Source of the DNA: Rapana venosa
Lineage: Eukaryota > Mollusca > Gastropoda > Neogastropoda > Muricidae
Direction: 5' to 3'
Length of the DNA: 64,000 bases
Assembly: GCA_028751875.1 (NCBI GenBank)
Contig: CM054154.1
Span: 59,429,279-59,493,278 of the forward strand
Shown piece by piece: positions 1 through 11,099 of this stretch. A program made the translations under genes and the position numbers. Every line of letters starts with the position of its first letter. The stretch's first letter is position 1. The notes under the pieces are model-generated. The model searched no databases, had not been told where the DNA came from, and was given only the letters and a program-made list of their open reading frames with translations.

Positions 1-357
1 CAGTATGTAGTTTTGTTTACATTGTGACAGTGTGTGTACAGTGTGTGCGTGTGTGTATTGTGTACAATGTGTACGTGTGTGTGTGTACAGTGTGTGTGTA
101 CAGTGTGTACAGTGTGTGTGTACAGTGTGTACAGTGTTGTACAGTGTGTGTGTACAGTGTGTGTGTACAGTGTGTGTGTACAATGTGTGTGTGTAAAGTG
201 TGTGTGTACAGTGTGTGTGTACAGTGTGTACAGTGTGAACAGTGTGTGTACAGTGTGTACAGTGTGTGTACAGTGTGTACAGTGTGTTTACAGTGTGTAC
301 AGTGAGAACAGTATGTGAACAGTGTGTGTACAGTGTGTACAGTCTGTACAGTGTGTG
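1..357. repeat. GT-rich minisatellite, 9-11 bp unit TGTGTGTACAG
   Basis: Near-uninterrupted array of TGTGTGTACAG and the shorter TGTGTACAG. The unit contains the palindrome TGTACA. Open frames across it (Cys/Val/Tyr-rich) only reflect the absence of stop codons in the repeat and are not genes. It begins at the window edge, so its full length is unknown. It ends abruptly around 350-360, where a different satellite starts. Confidence 0.9.
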
Positions 358-1345
358 CACATTACCACCCTTCCACATTACCACCCCTTCCACACTACCA
401 CCCCTTCCACATTACCACCCCTTCCACACTACAACCCCTTCCACATTACCACCCCTTCCACATTACTACCCCTTCCACACTAACCCCTCACTTACCACAC
501 CCCTTCCACATTACCACCCCTTCCACATTACAACCCCCTTACCACACTACCACCCTTCCACATACCACCCCTTCCACACTACCACCCCTTCCACACTACA
601 CCACCTTCCAACATTACCACCCCCTCACTCCACACCTCACAACCACCTTCCACACTACCACCCTTCCACACTACCAACCCATTCATCCACCCTTCCAACA
701 ACCACCCCTTCCACACTACCACTCCACATTCACCCCTTCACTTACCACCCCTTCACATACACCCTTCCACATCACCCCTTCACATACACCCTCCACTTAC
801 CACCCCCTTCCACACTACCACCCCTTCACACTACCACCCCTTCCACATACACCCCTTCCACATACCACCCTTCCCACATACCACCCCTCCCACCACTCCT
901 CCACACTACCCTTCCACAGTACCCCCCTACGACCCCTTCACATACCACCCTTCCACACTACCTATCAACCCTTCCCACACCACCCCTTCCCATTACCACC
1001 CCTTCCACTTACACCCCTTCCACATTACCCCCTTCCATTACCACCCCTTCCACATTACGACCCTTCCACATTACCACCCTGTCCACATAAACCCCCCCTT
1101 CCACATTACACACCCTCCCAGTATAACCCCTTCCACATTAACATCCCTTCCACATACCACCCATTCCACATTACCACCCATCATTAATACAAAATTCACC
1201 CTTACCAAAACCCACATTACAACTTCCACATTACCACCCCTTTCCACATAACCACCCCCACATTACATTAAACTACCTTCCACAATAACCCCTTCCACAT
1301 ACTACCCCTTCCACATTACCCCCTTCCACATTACACCCTTTATTC
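358..1345. repeat. 17-bp minisatellite, unit CACATTACCACCCCTTC
   Basis: About 55 tandem copies of a 17-bp unit, CACATTACCACCCCTTC, with the common variant CACACTACCACCCCTTC. Units are regular to about 480, then lose or gain bases progressively toward the gap. The repeat is pyrimidine-rich on this strand and follows a GT-rich array, so strand composition flips at the junction. His/Pro/Thr-rich open frames here are repeat artefacts. Confidence 0.9.
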
Positions 1346-1619
1346 CTTACCCTTACCCCCTTTTTTTTTCCAATTACCCCTTCCACCAAACCTTACTTAC
1401 CCCAAAACCCTTCCAAATTACCCCTTCCAATTACCACCCCCTTCCACCCCCTTCCACAAACCCCCTTAATTAACCCCCCCCAAACCAAACCCCCCCCCAA
1501 TACCCCCCTTCCACATTTTCCCCCCTTCCCATTTTCCACCCCCCCTCCTTTTTTTTTTTTTCCCCCCCCCCCCTTTCCCCAAATTTTAAACCCAAAAAAT
1601 TCCCCCCAAAAAAAAAAAA
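1346..1619. other. Degenerate satellite edge before the assembly gap
   Basis: The 17-bp repeat dissolves into C, T and A homopolymer runs just before the N stretch. This looks like consensus failure at a contig end in a satellite, not genuine sequence evolution. No gene is visible. Confidence 0.75.
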
Positions 1620-2119
1620 NNNNNNNNNNNNNNNNNNNNNNNNNNNNNNNNNNNNNNNNNNNNNNNNNNNNNNNNNNNNNNNNNNNNNNNNNNNNNNNNN
1701 NNNNNNNNNNNNNNNNNNNNNNNNNNNNNNNNNNNNNNNNNNNNNNNNNNNNNNNNNNNNNNNNNNNNNNNNNNNNNNNNNNNNNNNNNNNNNNNNNNNN
1801 NNNNNNNNNNNNNNNNNNNNNNNNNNNNNNNNNNNNNNNNNNNNNNNNNNNNNNNNNNNNNNNNNNNNNNNNNNNNNNNNNNNNNNNNNNNNNNNNNNNN
1901 NNNNNNNNNNNNNNNNNNNNNNNNNNNNNNNNNNNNNNNNNNNNNNNNNNNNNNNNNNNNNNNNNNNNNNNNNNNNNNNNNNNNNNNNNNNNNNNNNNNN
2001 NNNNNNNNNNNNNNNNNNNNNNNNNNNNNNNNNNNNNNNNNNNNNNNNNNNNNNNNNNNNNNNNNNNNNNNNNNNNNNNNNNNNNNNNNNNNNNNNNNNN
2101 NNNNNNNNNNNNNNNNNNN
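1620..2119. other. Scaffold gap, exactly 500 N
   Basis: Five hundred consecutive N. The round length suggests a fixed-size placeholder, so the real amount of missing DNA, probably more satellite, is unknown. Confidence 0.99.
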
Positions 2120-2930
2120 CCTTTCGGTCAGAGTTTTTAAACTTTGTGCACTGTTACTTTTCACCAAAACTTTCAAAAGTTGCACATCAAGGACGATATT
2201 CTGCGATCTTTTAAAAAGTTGCGGCCGCGGGGATCTTTTTTATTTTTCTTCCCAAACCCGGGTTTTTATAGAACTGTGTAAATGTCAGCCACTGACACAC
2301 GTTTTATGGAGAAAATTTCATTATCAACATCAGAGAAGTAAGTAGGTACCGCAGCCAAATTTAGATTATTTCTTTTAGTATTTAAAAAACCAAATCCAAA
2401 AATGAAGTCTCTATCTTTCATACTTTCAGAGATAGGGGCTGTTTAAAAATGGGTACGCTGATGCCCTTGAAAATTTTTCTAAAAATCGTTCAAAGTTTGA
2501 ACCCATTAAAATTGTACTAAACATACATACCCATTGAAAATGATTTACTTAAAATCTTTATAACATTATTCTTAAGATAGATAAGTTCCATGACACAAAT
2601 GTTTTTGGTTCAAAATGTCTAGGTGCAAACTTTGGAAAAAACCACAATTTGACACAGTCCAAATCTGTGAGATGTGCCAACTTTGAAGCATCAGAGCACA
2701 GTGAAAAAGACAAGCAAAAGCTTCTTTCGTTGGGTCTCAAAAGGAAAAAAAGTTATAAAATAAAAAAAGTCAATTTGATACTCTTTGCATATTACTCTTC
2801 TTCTTGCATGAGTTTGCCCTTGTGTTAAAAAAATAAATTTAACATATTTACACACATTTTAATTTAATTTCACTGTCTCAGTGTATGCATTTCCTCATCA
2901 ATCACTATTGATATCATGACGATTATGTTG
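2120..2930. other. Non-coding DNA, no gene recognised
   Basis: AT-rich, clean-looking sequence. A NotI site (GCGGCCGC) lies at about 2,221. The longest open frame is 60 codons with no recognisable motif. Nothing else is supported. Confidence 0.6.
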
Positions 2931-2946
2931 TGAGGTGTGTGTGTGG

Positions 2947-2979
<33 letters not shown>

Positions 2980-3692
2980 GGTGGTGTGTTTTGTGTGTGT
3001 GTTTTTGTGGTGGTGGTGGTAGTGTTAGTGCGGTTTTGTGTGCTCTGTGCATACAGGGTGTGTGTGTGTGTGTGTTGTGGGGGTGGTGGTGGTGGTGTAG
3101 TGCTGGTTGGTGTGCTGTGCATACATGTGTGTGTGTGTGTGGTGTGGTGGTGGTGGGGGGTGGTGGTGTAGTGCTGGTTTGTGTGTGCTCTGTGCATACA
3201 TGTGTGTGTGTGTGTGTGTTGGGGGTGGTGGTGGTGGTGGTGGTGTAGTGTAGTGCTGGTTGGTGTGGTCTGTGCATACTGTGTGGTGTGTGTGTTTGTG
3301 GTGGTGGTGGTGGTGGTGGGGGTGGTATGTGTTTGCGGGTTTGTTGTGGTCTGTGCATACATGTGTGTGTGTGGTGTGGGTGGTGGTGGTGGTGGTGGTA
3401 GTGTGTGTAGTGCTGGTTTGTGTGTCTGTGCTTACATGTGTGTGGTGTGTGGTGGTGGGGTGGTGGGGGTTGGGGGTGGTGGTAGTGTAGTGCTGGTTTG
3501 TGTGGTCTGTGCATACATGTGTGTGTGTGGTGTGTTGTGGTGGGGGGTGGTGGTGGTGTGTGTATGCTGGTTTGTGTGGTCTGTCAAAACATGTGTGTGT
3601 GTTGTGTGGTGGTGGTGGTGGTGGTGGTGGTGGTGGTAGTGTAGTGCTGGTTTGTGTGTGCTCTGTGCATACATGGTGTGTGTCAATAGTAA
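2931..3692. repeat. GT/GGT-rich minisatellite with a 70-82 bp higher-order unit
   Basis: At first sight this is simple (GT)n/(GGT)n, but a core of the form TGCTGGTTTGTGTG followed by CTGTGCATACATG recurs near 3,030, 3,101, 3,171, 3,253, 3,333, 3,411, 3,490, 3,564 and 3,644. Spacing is 70-82 bp. Between cores lie (GT)n then (GGT)n runs of varying length. Cys/Val-rich (+) and His/Pro/Thr-rich (-) open frames across it are repeat artefacts. Confidence 0.88.
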
Positions 3693-3920
3693 AATTTTTT
3701 TTTTCCCCAGAGGGTACATTGAATAAGCATGCATTTTCTTTTTTTGATCAGCCATCTATCTATGAACAAAAAACAACTTGATCAATATTATCTAACTACA
3801 TTATTACCATAACCAATAATATTAAAACTAACTCCTAAAGAAAAAAAGAAACAGAAAAAAAAAGAAAGAAAGAATACACCACACTCACACGTGACCAAAA
3901 CCCCAAAAACCTCATAAACT

Positions 3921-3933
3921 CATGTGTGTGTGT

Positions 3934-3974
<41 letters not shown>

Positions 3975-3996
3975 GGAGGAGAGAGAGAGGAGGAGA

Positions 3997-4032
<36 letters not shown>

Positions 4033-4034
4033 TT
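3921..4034. repeat. Compound microsatellite (GT)n-(GA)n
   Basis: A GT run (about 3,921-3,970) is followed directly by a GA/GAG run (about 3,971-4,032). This is a classic compound dinucleotide repeat in otherwise clean sequence. Confidence 0.95.
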
Positions 4035-5779
4035 TATATTCAGTTTGTATGAAACTGAGAGAAAGACTAGAGTAAGTCGGGTATGGTGTGATGGGTTGAG
4101 TTAACACAAAGATATTACTCACTGTCTTAGTGTCTAGAAAGCCTGAGTGATGTATAATAGATCTGCAGCATGTGATCATCAATTACTTTGTTTGTGAAAA
4201 AAAAAGATGAGGGGACATATCATGATAATATGAAAATTGGGTTTTATGTTGTCTCAACAATTTAATCCTGTGATAAACATTAAAACTGTGTTGGCCAAAC
4301 TGATCTGAGGATTTTTTTGTTGTTGAATGTAATGAAGTGACAAGAAATTTTAAAAAAAAAAATTAAAATTAAAATTTCACACACTAAACTTGATACAAAT
4401 CACGCTTAACAAAAATGGCTTAAAAAACACAAACCTTTGTCAGAAGCTCATGCCAGTAAAACAAAATGAAAATTTTACAAGAGGTGGAAATTCTACTTAA
4501 GCAGCTTGAAGAACTGTTCAGTTTCTTTTTTTTTCTTTTTACATTGGAATTTTTTTATTTACTAGAGTATTAACAAAAAGAAGAAGAAAAAAGGCCCTAA
4601 AATCACAAAGAACTTCTCTACTGATTCATTGAATTTCTTGGAGGCAACACCTGTAGGAAGATTTAACAAAAAACAAAAACAAAAAATTCATTAATTATAC
4701 TTCCATCTAATAAAAAAAAAATTTTAAAAAGAGGGTGAGAAAGTAGTTTTATTTTCTACTTTGAAGCAACTGTAATGAAAACTACAATGTTTGTCTCAAC
4801 AACTGCTATAAGTCAGCTTTCAATCTGTGCTGTTGACGGGCATACATGTGCGTGCGGGACCAACTTCCGTTTGGTGATCTTCTCTCAACGATGTTTTTAA
4901 ATTTTGCGAATTTCTCTTAAATCACAGATTAATCCAATAACTAGCTCTCAAATCGCTAAATCAATGTTAGATATACCAATAAGGGTATCGATTTCTATCA
5001 TTTCCCAGTTTAAAAAATACGAAACGCTTCAAACTAAAAGGTCTACCGGTCGAACTTGACCAGATCGTGCTCAACATGATCGAGTGTCATACGACAAAAT
5101 AAATAAAATTTTTCCGAATACTAAGCAAAAAGAAGATATGGGCTCTTTAATACAGGTCTTTAACTTGATATTTAAAAGCGTTAACTTGCCAAGTTTGTCT
5201 GCAATTTTCCCTGGCGTTTAACGTATTTTACTCAGTCAGCTTCGCTTCTTTCGCAATGTTTTCCCCCATTTTTGTTTTTTCTACATGGTGTAAACATGGT
5301 TTTGATGATACCTTCACTTTGATTGGCCCGGGGAAGGAACTGTACTTAACCAATCATTAAAAGAGCTTGATACACCATTGGATTCCCGCAAAGACTGGGG
5401 CCCTTTTGAGCGCACCATTAATGTCTGTGTTTACTTCGCCCCCAAAGTTTCGTACGTGTACCGAAAGTGGGACTAACTTGAACCCCGCACTTTAAACTTC
5501 AATTTTAATTGATTTAAGCTTTTCTGATCTAACTAAAACAACTATACCGAATTAAAGCCGGAAATGTGCTCTTCTATTCTGACCTATTTTTAAGTTGAAG
5601 CAGTGCAATGACACATCGTACATAGTGATTTTCTATCCATACCGATTCACTCGCTTGGTTAATGGGGGCTAGCAGTACGTCGGGCGTGAAACGCCCTTCG
5701 ATTTTTGTGAAAGAGTGGGTGTATTTGTAACTGTTTTTTTGTCACACCCATGGCATTTCAAAAACAAACGAACAACTCA
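4035..5779. other. Intergenic or intronic DNA, no gene recognised
   Basis: Clean AT-rich sequence with short A/T tracts. No open frame of useful length, no splice-bounded coding segment and no repeat with a second copy that I could find in the window. Confidence 0.55.
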
Positions 5780-6160
5780 GAGCACATCTATTCCTTCTGC
5801 TGAAGGCACTGACAGTCCAACACTTGTTTTCAGCATATTTTGGCATTTTTGAGACTTTCAGTAAAACACTTTGGCTAAAAAACTGGTCTGACTCGTGCGT
5901 CGATGGAACTCAGGAAGAAAACATGCGCCATCTTGGATAAAAGTCACATGACGCTTACAACCATATCAGCTATTTTATTACGGCCGCAAGCCAATCAGAG
6001 ACTTCGACTCAACCATATGCGATCAGTAAATGCCTCTTGGGTTCCTTCGGATTCACTCCTTGTATGTTTCTGTGAGTGAAATTATCCATTGACAAGTGTT
6101 GTCAGAAAAGTAGGTCATGAATGACCTCACATTGATACAGTGTTGATTCCAGGGTTTTTT
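5780..6160 (+). repeat. Dispersed element A, clean copy, with promoter-like motif cluster
   Basis: Same sequence as 10,170-10,530, recognisable through shared blocks such as TCAGTAAAACACTTTGGCTA and CCATTGACAA. In order it carries CGCCATCTTGG (YY1-like), GTCACATGACG (E-box CACATG flanked as a USF/MITF-type site), GCCAATCAGAG (CCAAT box) and later the GTTGTCAGAAA block. The motif names are established binding consensuses; their use here is inference. Its size and motif content suggest a solo LTR, a LINE 5'UTR or a non-autonomous transposon. No terminal repeats or target-site duplications were identified, so ends are approximate. Confidence 0.65.
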
Positions 6161-6400
6161 TTATAAAGGGGCCCAAGGGCCCCTACAATGAAAAAAAGGG
6201 GCATTGCCACCCCCCACTCCCCCCCCCCCCCCCCCCCCCCTCTCATAGAAAAGGGGACAAGTAGTATTTGCTTACAATACCCTCAGAACTCTTAGTTTCT
6301 ACTATTTTATTCAAGGAAGAGAAACAAAGCAAACACGCAGATGGTAGGCAGAAAGGATTAAATATTCACTTGAAGCGTTAATATGCAGTAAGCACTTGTA
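6150..6400. repeat. Dispersed element B with poly-C tract, clean copy
   Basis: A palindrome GGGGCCC-AA-GGGCCCC (about 6,171-6,186) is followed by CTACAATGAAAAAAAGGGGC, a poly-C tract (about 6,220-6,240), then GACAAGTAGTATTTGCTTAC and AGAAACAAAGCAAAC. The same order recurs in noisy form at 40,683-40,860. It lies directly 3' of element A here, but not at the other copies, so the two are separable. It could be the 3' region of the LINE fragment to its right. Confidence 0.6.
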
Positions 6401-6851
6401 ACACAGAAAGACGCTTTGACGCTTTGACCAATTTATTGTCATTGCCCATTGTGGCCAATTGACAAGGGGGGTTATACACGACTTTCTTTTGTAAATACAA
6501 ATAAAATACAAGAAAAATTACATGATGCATTTAACGTAATGAAAAAAAAACAACCCAAAAAGAGCTCTCTATGAATGGATACGACTTTAAGCTCTGGAGT
6601 AAACTCAGTTTCAAACTGAACACAAAGTAATGTCAAGGATAAACAACAGGAACCAATAAACAATAACTAAAATAATGAGAAGAACATTCTAGAATGCTAT
6701 ATTAGACCATCCATTGACATTGTATGTGAAATTTTCAAAAATATTCTTGGCGGAGACTACAGCGTAAGTATAAATGTTTCTTTAGGTGTTTCACAAAATG
6801 CTGGAGTTTACATAATATAAATGTTACTTTAGTTTAGTCACAAATGTTAAG

Positions 6852-7606
6852 CTAATTCGAACTTAGCTGTAATTGTCTTAATTTCAGTGCTTCTGCATAA
6901 AACTTTGCAACCGATTTGATCACAATATCATCATCGGACGATAAGATAGAAAAAATATCTTGCCTTCGGAAAGCTTCTAGATTGAGAACACCACAGTTTT
7001 CACATATGGAAACATATGATTGACAATGAAACAGGAAATGCACTTCATCATCAAGAATATGACCACACATAGGGCATGGGAACTGCGTGGACGTCTCAGG
7101 TTGAAACCATCTTTTGTTTGCATTGAAGCTGAGTGTTCTTAGTCGAAATCTTGCATAAATTAGTCGATGCCATTTGTCAGTGACTATTCGAAGATACTTT
7201 TCAGCTTGAAAAGCACATTTAAACGGAAAAAAACAGCAGTATTTATCTTTACTTTCCATGTCCGAGTGCCAATTTTGTTTAAATGAACAAATGAGTCTGT
7301 CTTTCAATTCAGAAATAAACCCATGCTCGCTACCTACTTCCTGAGACAACCACGCGATTCCAAAACCATGTTCTGATAAAAACTTTTTAACTTGATATGC
7401 CCAATTCTTCTTACCCAGCTCCATTTGTATAACCATCATGTCATAAGACTGCCTACATAAACGTGACCCTGGAAGTTTCAGTAGTTTTAGCCAGTACTTA
7501 ATACACTTAACAGACGTTCTGATGTTTAAAGGATATCTTCCCGTTTCTCCATATAGTACAGTATTTGACGAATGGATTGGGGACATTTAAGAAACGTTTG
7601 ATAGCA
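6852..7606 (-). mobile_element. LINE fragment: C-terminal end of a CR1/Jockey-like ORF2
   Basis: A 244-codon open frame (7,586 to 6,852) matches the region after the reverse transcriptase in many invertebrate non-LTR elements. It opens with the GETGRYPL signature, continues through a K-x-I-K-Y-W-L-K-L stretch and ends with a zinc-knuckle-like CPMCGHILDDEVHFLFHC followed by a helix ending AEALKLRQL. The ATG at 7,586 is an internal methionine, not a real start. The expected upstream residues KRFLNV are present at 7,599-7,582 in another frame, just behind an in-frame TAA, so the copy carries a frameshift and is 5'-truncated. It is a dead copy. The same family reappears at 29,320-32,900 and, by its RT, at 43,140-45,760 and 55,700-58,760. 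Clade is by motif memory only. Confidence 0.82.
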
Positions 7607-7649
7607 TATGTATGTATTTTTTTCTATTTGTGGATTAACAGTAAGTCCC

Positions 7650-7711
7650 CATATTTGTAATTGCCCTTCATGGGATGATTAAAGTGTTTTTGACTTTGAC
7701 TTTGACATATT
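7650..7711 (+). mobile_element. LINE 3' tail with TGACTT microsatellite
   Basis: AATTGCCCTTCATGGGATGA is followed by TTAAAGTGTTT and then tandem TTTGACTTTGACTTTGAC. Short terminal microsatellites of this kind are typical of CR1/Rex-like LINE 3' ends. It points in + orientation, opposite to the adjacent fragment, so it is a separate severely truncated insertion. Confidence 0.5.
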
Positions 7712-7789
7712 TCAGTTGCATATGTAAGTAAAGGTCTATTTGAACATCAAACAATTTCCAAAATAAAGAACAATCTACTGAATTCAGGT

Positions 7790-9075
7790 TTTGTAACGTT
7801 TTTAAGATTTCGATTACACCTTTTTTCCCTTTCCTCCCAACATTTCACGCCCAGGGAACTTTTCAAATTTTGCCCGTTTAAAATTAACCCATTTATTTTA
7901 AGGAATTTCCCGTTTTTCCCCTTTCGGGCAATTTTCCTTTAAAAACATTTTTTTTTTTTTTTATTTCATTCATTCCCCCTTTTTTTATTTTCCCATTTAA
8001 ATATTTTTTTTTGAAACACAAAGGAAAGAAGAAAAGGGCGGGAAATAAAACCCAAAATAAGAAAATTAGAAAGGGTTTTTTGGAAGAAGAAGGAAACGGG
8101 CCGGAAAGGGGAAAGATCAATTTAAATTTTTTTAAATTTCCGGGTTTTTAAAGTTTAAATTTATTTAGCCAATAAAACCATTTTCAATTTTTTTTTTTCA
8201 CCTTTTAATGTTAAAAAAATGAGAGAGAGAGAGAGAAGGGGGGGGAGGAAGAGAAGAGAGAGGGGGGGGGGGAAAAAGGGAAAAATGGAGAGATAGAAGG
8301 GGAAAGAAAAAAAAGGGGAAGAAAAAAGTTTTTTGTTTTCCCCCCCCCAAAGTTGGGGAAAAATTAAATCAAGTTTTAGACGGAGGAAAACCCCAAATTT
8401 TCAAATTTTTTTCTAAAACCTGGGAAGGGAAAATTTTCAGGGAGAAAGGGCCCTCCCAAGGAAAAGGGGGTTTCGGAAAAAATTTGGGTATAAAAACCCC
8501 ATTAGTAATGGAAAATTTTGTTTTTTAAAAACCCCAAGGTAAAATTTGTTTTGGGCCCCCCCCCCTTTTTCCCCCCCAAAATGAAATTAAAAGGGTTTAA
8601 ATTTTTTCTGTTTTTTTTAAAATGTCTTTTTTAAAAATTTTTTTCCAAAAAAAAGTTTTTCAGGGGTAAATTTAAATTTGTATTAATTTCGCTCCCCTTG
8701 GAAAAATTTTACATTTAAAAAAAAAAATATTAATTAAAAAATTTTTTTTAATTACAGGAAAACTGTACCTTTCCCATCCCGCTGTTTCTCCAAAAAAGGG
8801 GAAATTTTTTCATGGTTTTTAAATTCATTGGTGAAGTTACAAAAAAGAGGCCCAGTTAAAAAAATTTTTTTGAAAAAATCCCCCGAAAAAATTTTTGGTT
8901 TAAAAAAAAAAACCCCCGGGATTAAAAATTCAAAATTTTTGCCCCGGGGGTTTTTAAATTAACAAAAAAAAAAAAAATTAGGGGCCCAAAAAAAAACCCC
9001 ATTTTGAAAAAACCCAAAGTTTTTTCCTTAAAATAGAAAAAACATTTTTATGGGTAAATCAAAACCCCATTTTTT
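7790..9075. other. Low-quality consensus, no feature recognised
   Basis: From about 7,790 the texture changes abruptly to homopolymer blocks, with (GA)n and poly-G around 8,220-8,310. I see no coding signal. Sequence errors would hide one. Confidence 0.5.
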
Positions 9076-9079
9076 TGGG

Positions 9080-9385
9080 TGCCTGGCCATTTTTTTTTAA
9101 AAATCTTTTCCCCCCCTCAACCCCCCCTTTTCACTCTCTAGTTTGCCCTCTGCTCCCTTTACGGGTTTTTTTTCCCCCCTCGTCTCGGGGGACCCTGGCA
9201 GTTTGATTTTTAGTGGCTGTTTTCACTTGAGAATGTCTGATTTCTCTACAAACATTCTGCATTGTTTCCCTTCCACAAAATCAACCCCGGGAAAGCCAGT
9301 GTTGCGGGGAAAAAGACCTCCCCCTCCAGCCAAAAGCTGCTGATCTCTTCATCTCAGCTTTGAATGTAGATTATACATTAAATTT
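9080..9385 (+). repeat. Dispersed SINE-sized element C, noisy copy
   Basis: Matches 39,148-39,390. Shared blocks include GCCTGGC-AT, GACCCTGGCAG, GTGGCTGTTTTCACT, GAGAATGTCTGATTTCTCTA, CCACAAAATCAA, CAGTGTTGC and TCATCTCAGCTTTGAATGTA. The core is about 240 bp. Differences are mostly homopolymer-length changes, consistent with consensus error in this copy. No tRNA-like head was identified, so 'SINE' is a size-based guess. Confidence 0.7.
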
Positions 9386-10165
9386 GAAAATAATGAGTGT
9401 GAGAATGCAAAAAAAAAAAACTGTGTGAAAAGGGAAAAACCCCCAAAAAAAAAAAAAAATAAAAAAAGAGGCAAAGAGAAAAAAAAAAATGGTTTGTGGA
9501 AAGAGATGGGGGAACAAAAACTTCAAAGGGCCCAAAAAAAAGCCCCCCAGCCCTTTGGGCCTTTTTTTGCACCCCCTTTTAAAAGAATGCATGTTTATGG
9601 GATTTGTTGTAAAAACACCCAAAAATGTGTGTTTTTTTAAAAAGCAAAAATTTTGGGGAGTGAGCAAAAAGTGGAATAAGTAAATTTTCCCTTTTAAAAG
9701 GGAGAAAATTCAAAACAAGAAAAAAAACATTCTTAGTTTTCAAATTTCCCCCCCCCCACTTCCCTTTGTAAAAACCCAAAAAAAAATTAAAAATTATAAA
9801 AAAAATTTTTCACCCCCTCCCTTTCCCCCCAAAATTTTTAAATTAAATTTTGCATTTTTTACTTTGCCCCAAACCCTCTTAAATTTTACCCCCCCTTTCC
9901 TTTAAAATTCCCGTCTTGAAACAGTTCCCCCGGCCCTCCGGAACCTTTTTAAATTTTTTTTGCCACAAGGGTTTTTAAAATCAGAACTGGTGGGTTATTC
10001 AAAGATACATGTTTTATGGAAAAAAATTTCCAAATTAAATAACCCCCAGAAGAAGCGAAAATTGTATTGACACATTGCGATTTGGGTTTGGCAGGCCCCG
10101 GAAAAAAGTCGGTCACCATTTTGGGCTGACGTTCACCCCGTCTATTTTCGTTTTGTCCGTTTTTT
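9386..10165. other. Low-quality consensus, no feature recognised
   Basis: AT-rich homopolymer blocks. Short Phe- and Lys-rich open frames on both strands mirror poly-T/poly-A content and do not look coding. Confidence 0.5.
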
Positions 10166-10169
10166 ATTC

Positions 10170-10530
10170 CTTTTCTGTTTGGCACGGGACAGTCCCCCCA
10201 CTTGTTTTTGGCATAATTTTGGATTTTTGGATTTCAGTAAAACACTTTGGCTAAGAAAAGGGTTTGACTGTGCGTCGATCGAACCAGGAAAAAAAACTGC
10301 GCCATCTTGGAAAAAAGTCACATGACGTTTAAACCAATCAGTTATTTTTTTAAGCCACAAGCCAATCAGAGATTGGGATTTAAAACCCTACGCCATCAGG
10401 AAAATGCCTCTCGGGTTTCCCTTCAGATTCCTTTCTTTGTGTTTCCGTGAGTAAAAATTACCCATTGACAATGTTGTCAGAAAGTAGGTCAGTGAATGCC
10501 CTTCAATTGATACCAGGGAAAGGGGGGGTT
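10170..10530 (+). repeat. Dispersed element A, second copy (noisy)
   Basis: Collinear with 5,780-6,160. The motif cluster is retained: CGCCATCTTGG (about 10,301), GTCACATGACG (about 10,317), CCAATCAG twice (about 10,335 and 10,362) and CCATTGACAA (about 10,463). The clean copy retains only the second CCAATCAG, where the first reads CATATCAG, so the duplicated CCAAT box may be ancestral. Similarity ends near 10,530 and what follows differs from the first copy. Confidence 0.65.
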
Positions 10531-11099
10531 TAGAGCAGTAGGTCAGCGAGCGGAAAATCCCCAAATTTCCGACGAAATTTTTCACGTTTTTTGGCCTTTC
10601 GCTCAAATTTCCACACACCCACTCAGGAAAATAAATTTTTTTTAAGGGGTATGAAAACGCCCCCAAAAACCAAAATTGGAAAAAAAAAATTTGTTTTTTG
10701 GGGCCCTTTCCCTTCCCAAAAAAACCTAACCCAAAAGTCTTAAAAAAAAAATTTTGTGGGGAAAAGTTACGCTGGGGCCCCTTTTTCCCCTTTCCCCCCA
10801 ATGTAGATCCCCAAAAATTTTAAAAACCATCCCAAGGGAAGCAATTTCTTCCTTTTTTTTTAAATTTACTAATTTAAAAAAAAATTTAAATTAAACCTTA
10901 TTTACCCTGCTGAAAAGTTTTTTCCCTGAAACCCCTGCTTTTAAAAAAAGCCCAAAACAAAACAAGTTTTTTTTAAAATACAGGGTGTATTTCTCACACA
11001 AGAAAATATCAAAATGTAAAAAATTTGATTAAACCGTCTCACAAAAAAAAAAGGGTTTAAACCCCCCAATAAAAAACCCAAAATTTTAAAGGATAGAAA
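10531..11099. other. Low-quality consensus, no feature recognised
   Basis: Homopolymer-rich, mixed composition. Nothing supported. Confidence 0.5.

Noticed and set aside
242..1187. His/Pro/Thr-rich open frames of 280-290 codons
   Set aside because: They lie wholly in the 17-bp minisatellite, which has no stop codons. All frames are open for long stretches.
1586..2185. 199-codon minus-strand frame
   Set aside because: It is almost entirely the N gap.
2870..3755. Several open frames of 100-214 codons on both strands in GT/GGT repeats
   Set aside because: Low-complexity translations (Cys/Val/Gly or His/Pro/Thr) with no start context, domain or splice border.
9143..9343. 66-codon frame, with a similar frame at 39,011-39,382
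   Set aside because: Similarity follows the nucleotide sequence of dispersed element C. Frames differ outside one short stretch, so there is no sign of protein constraint.
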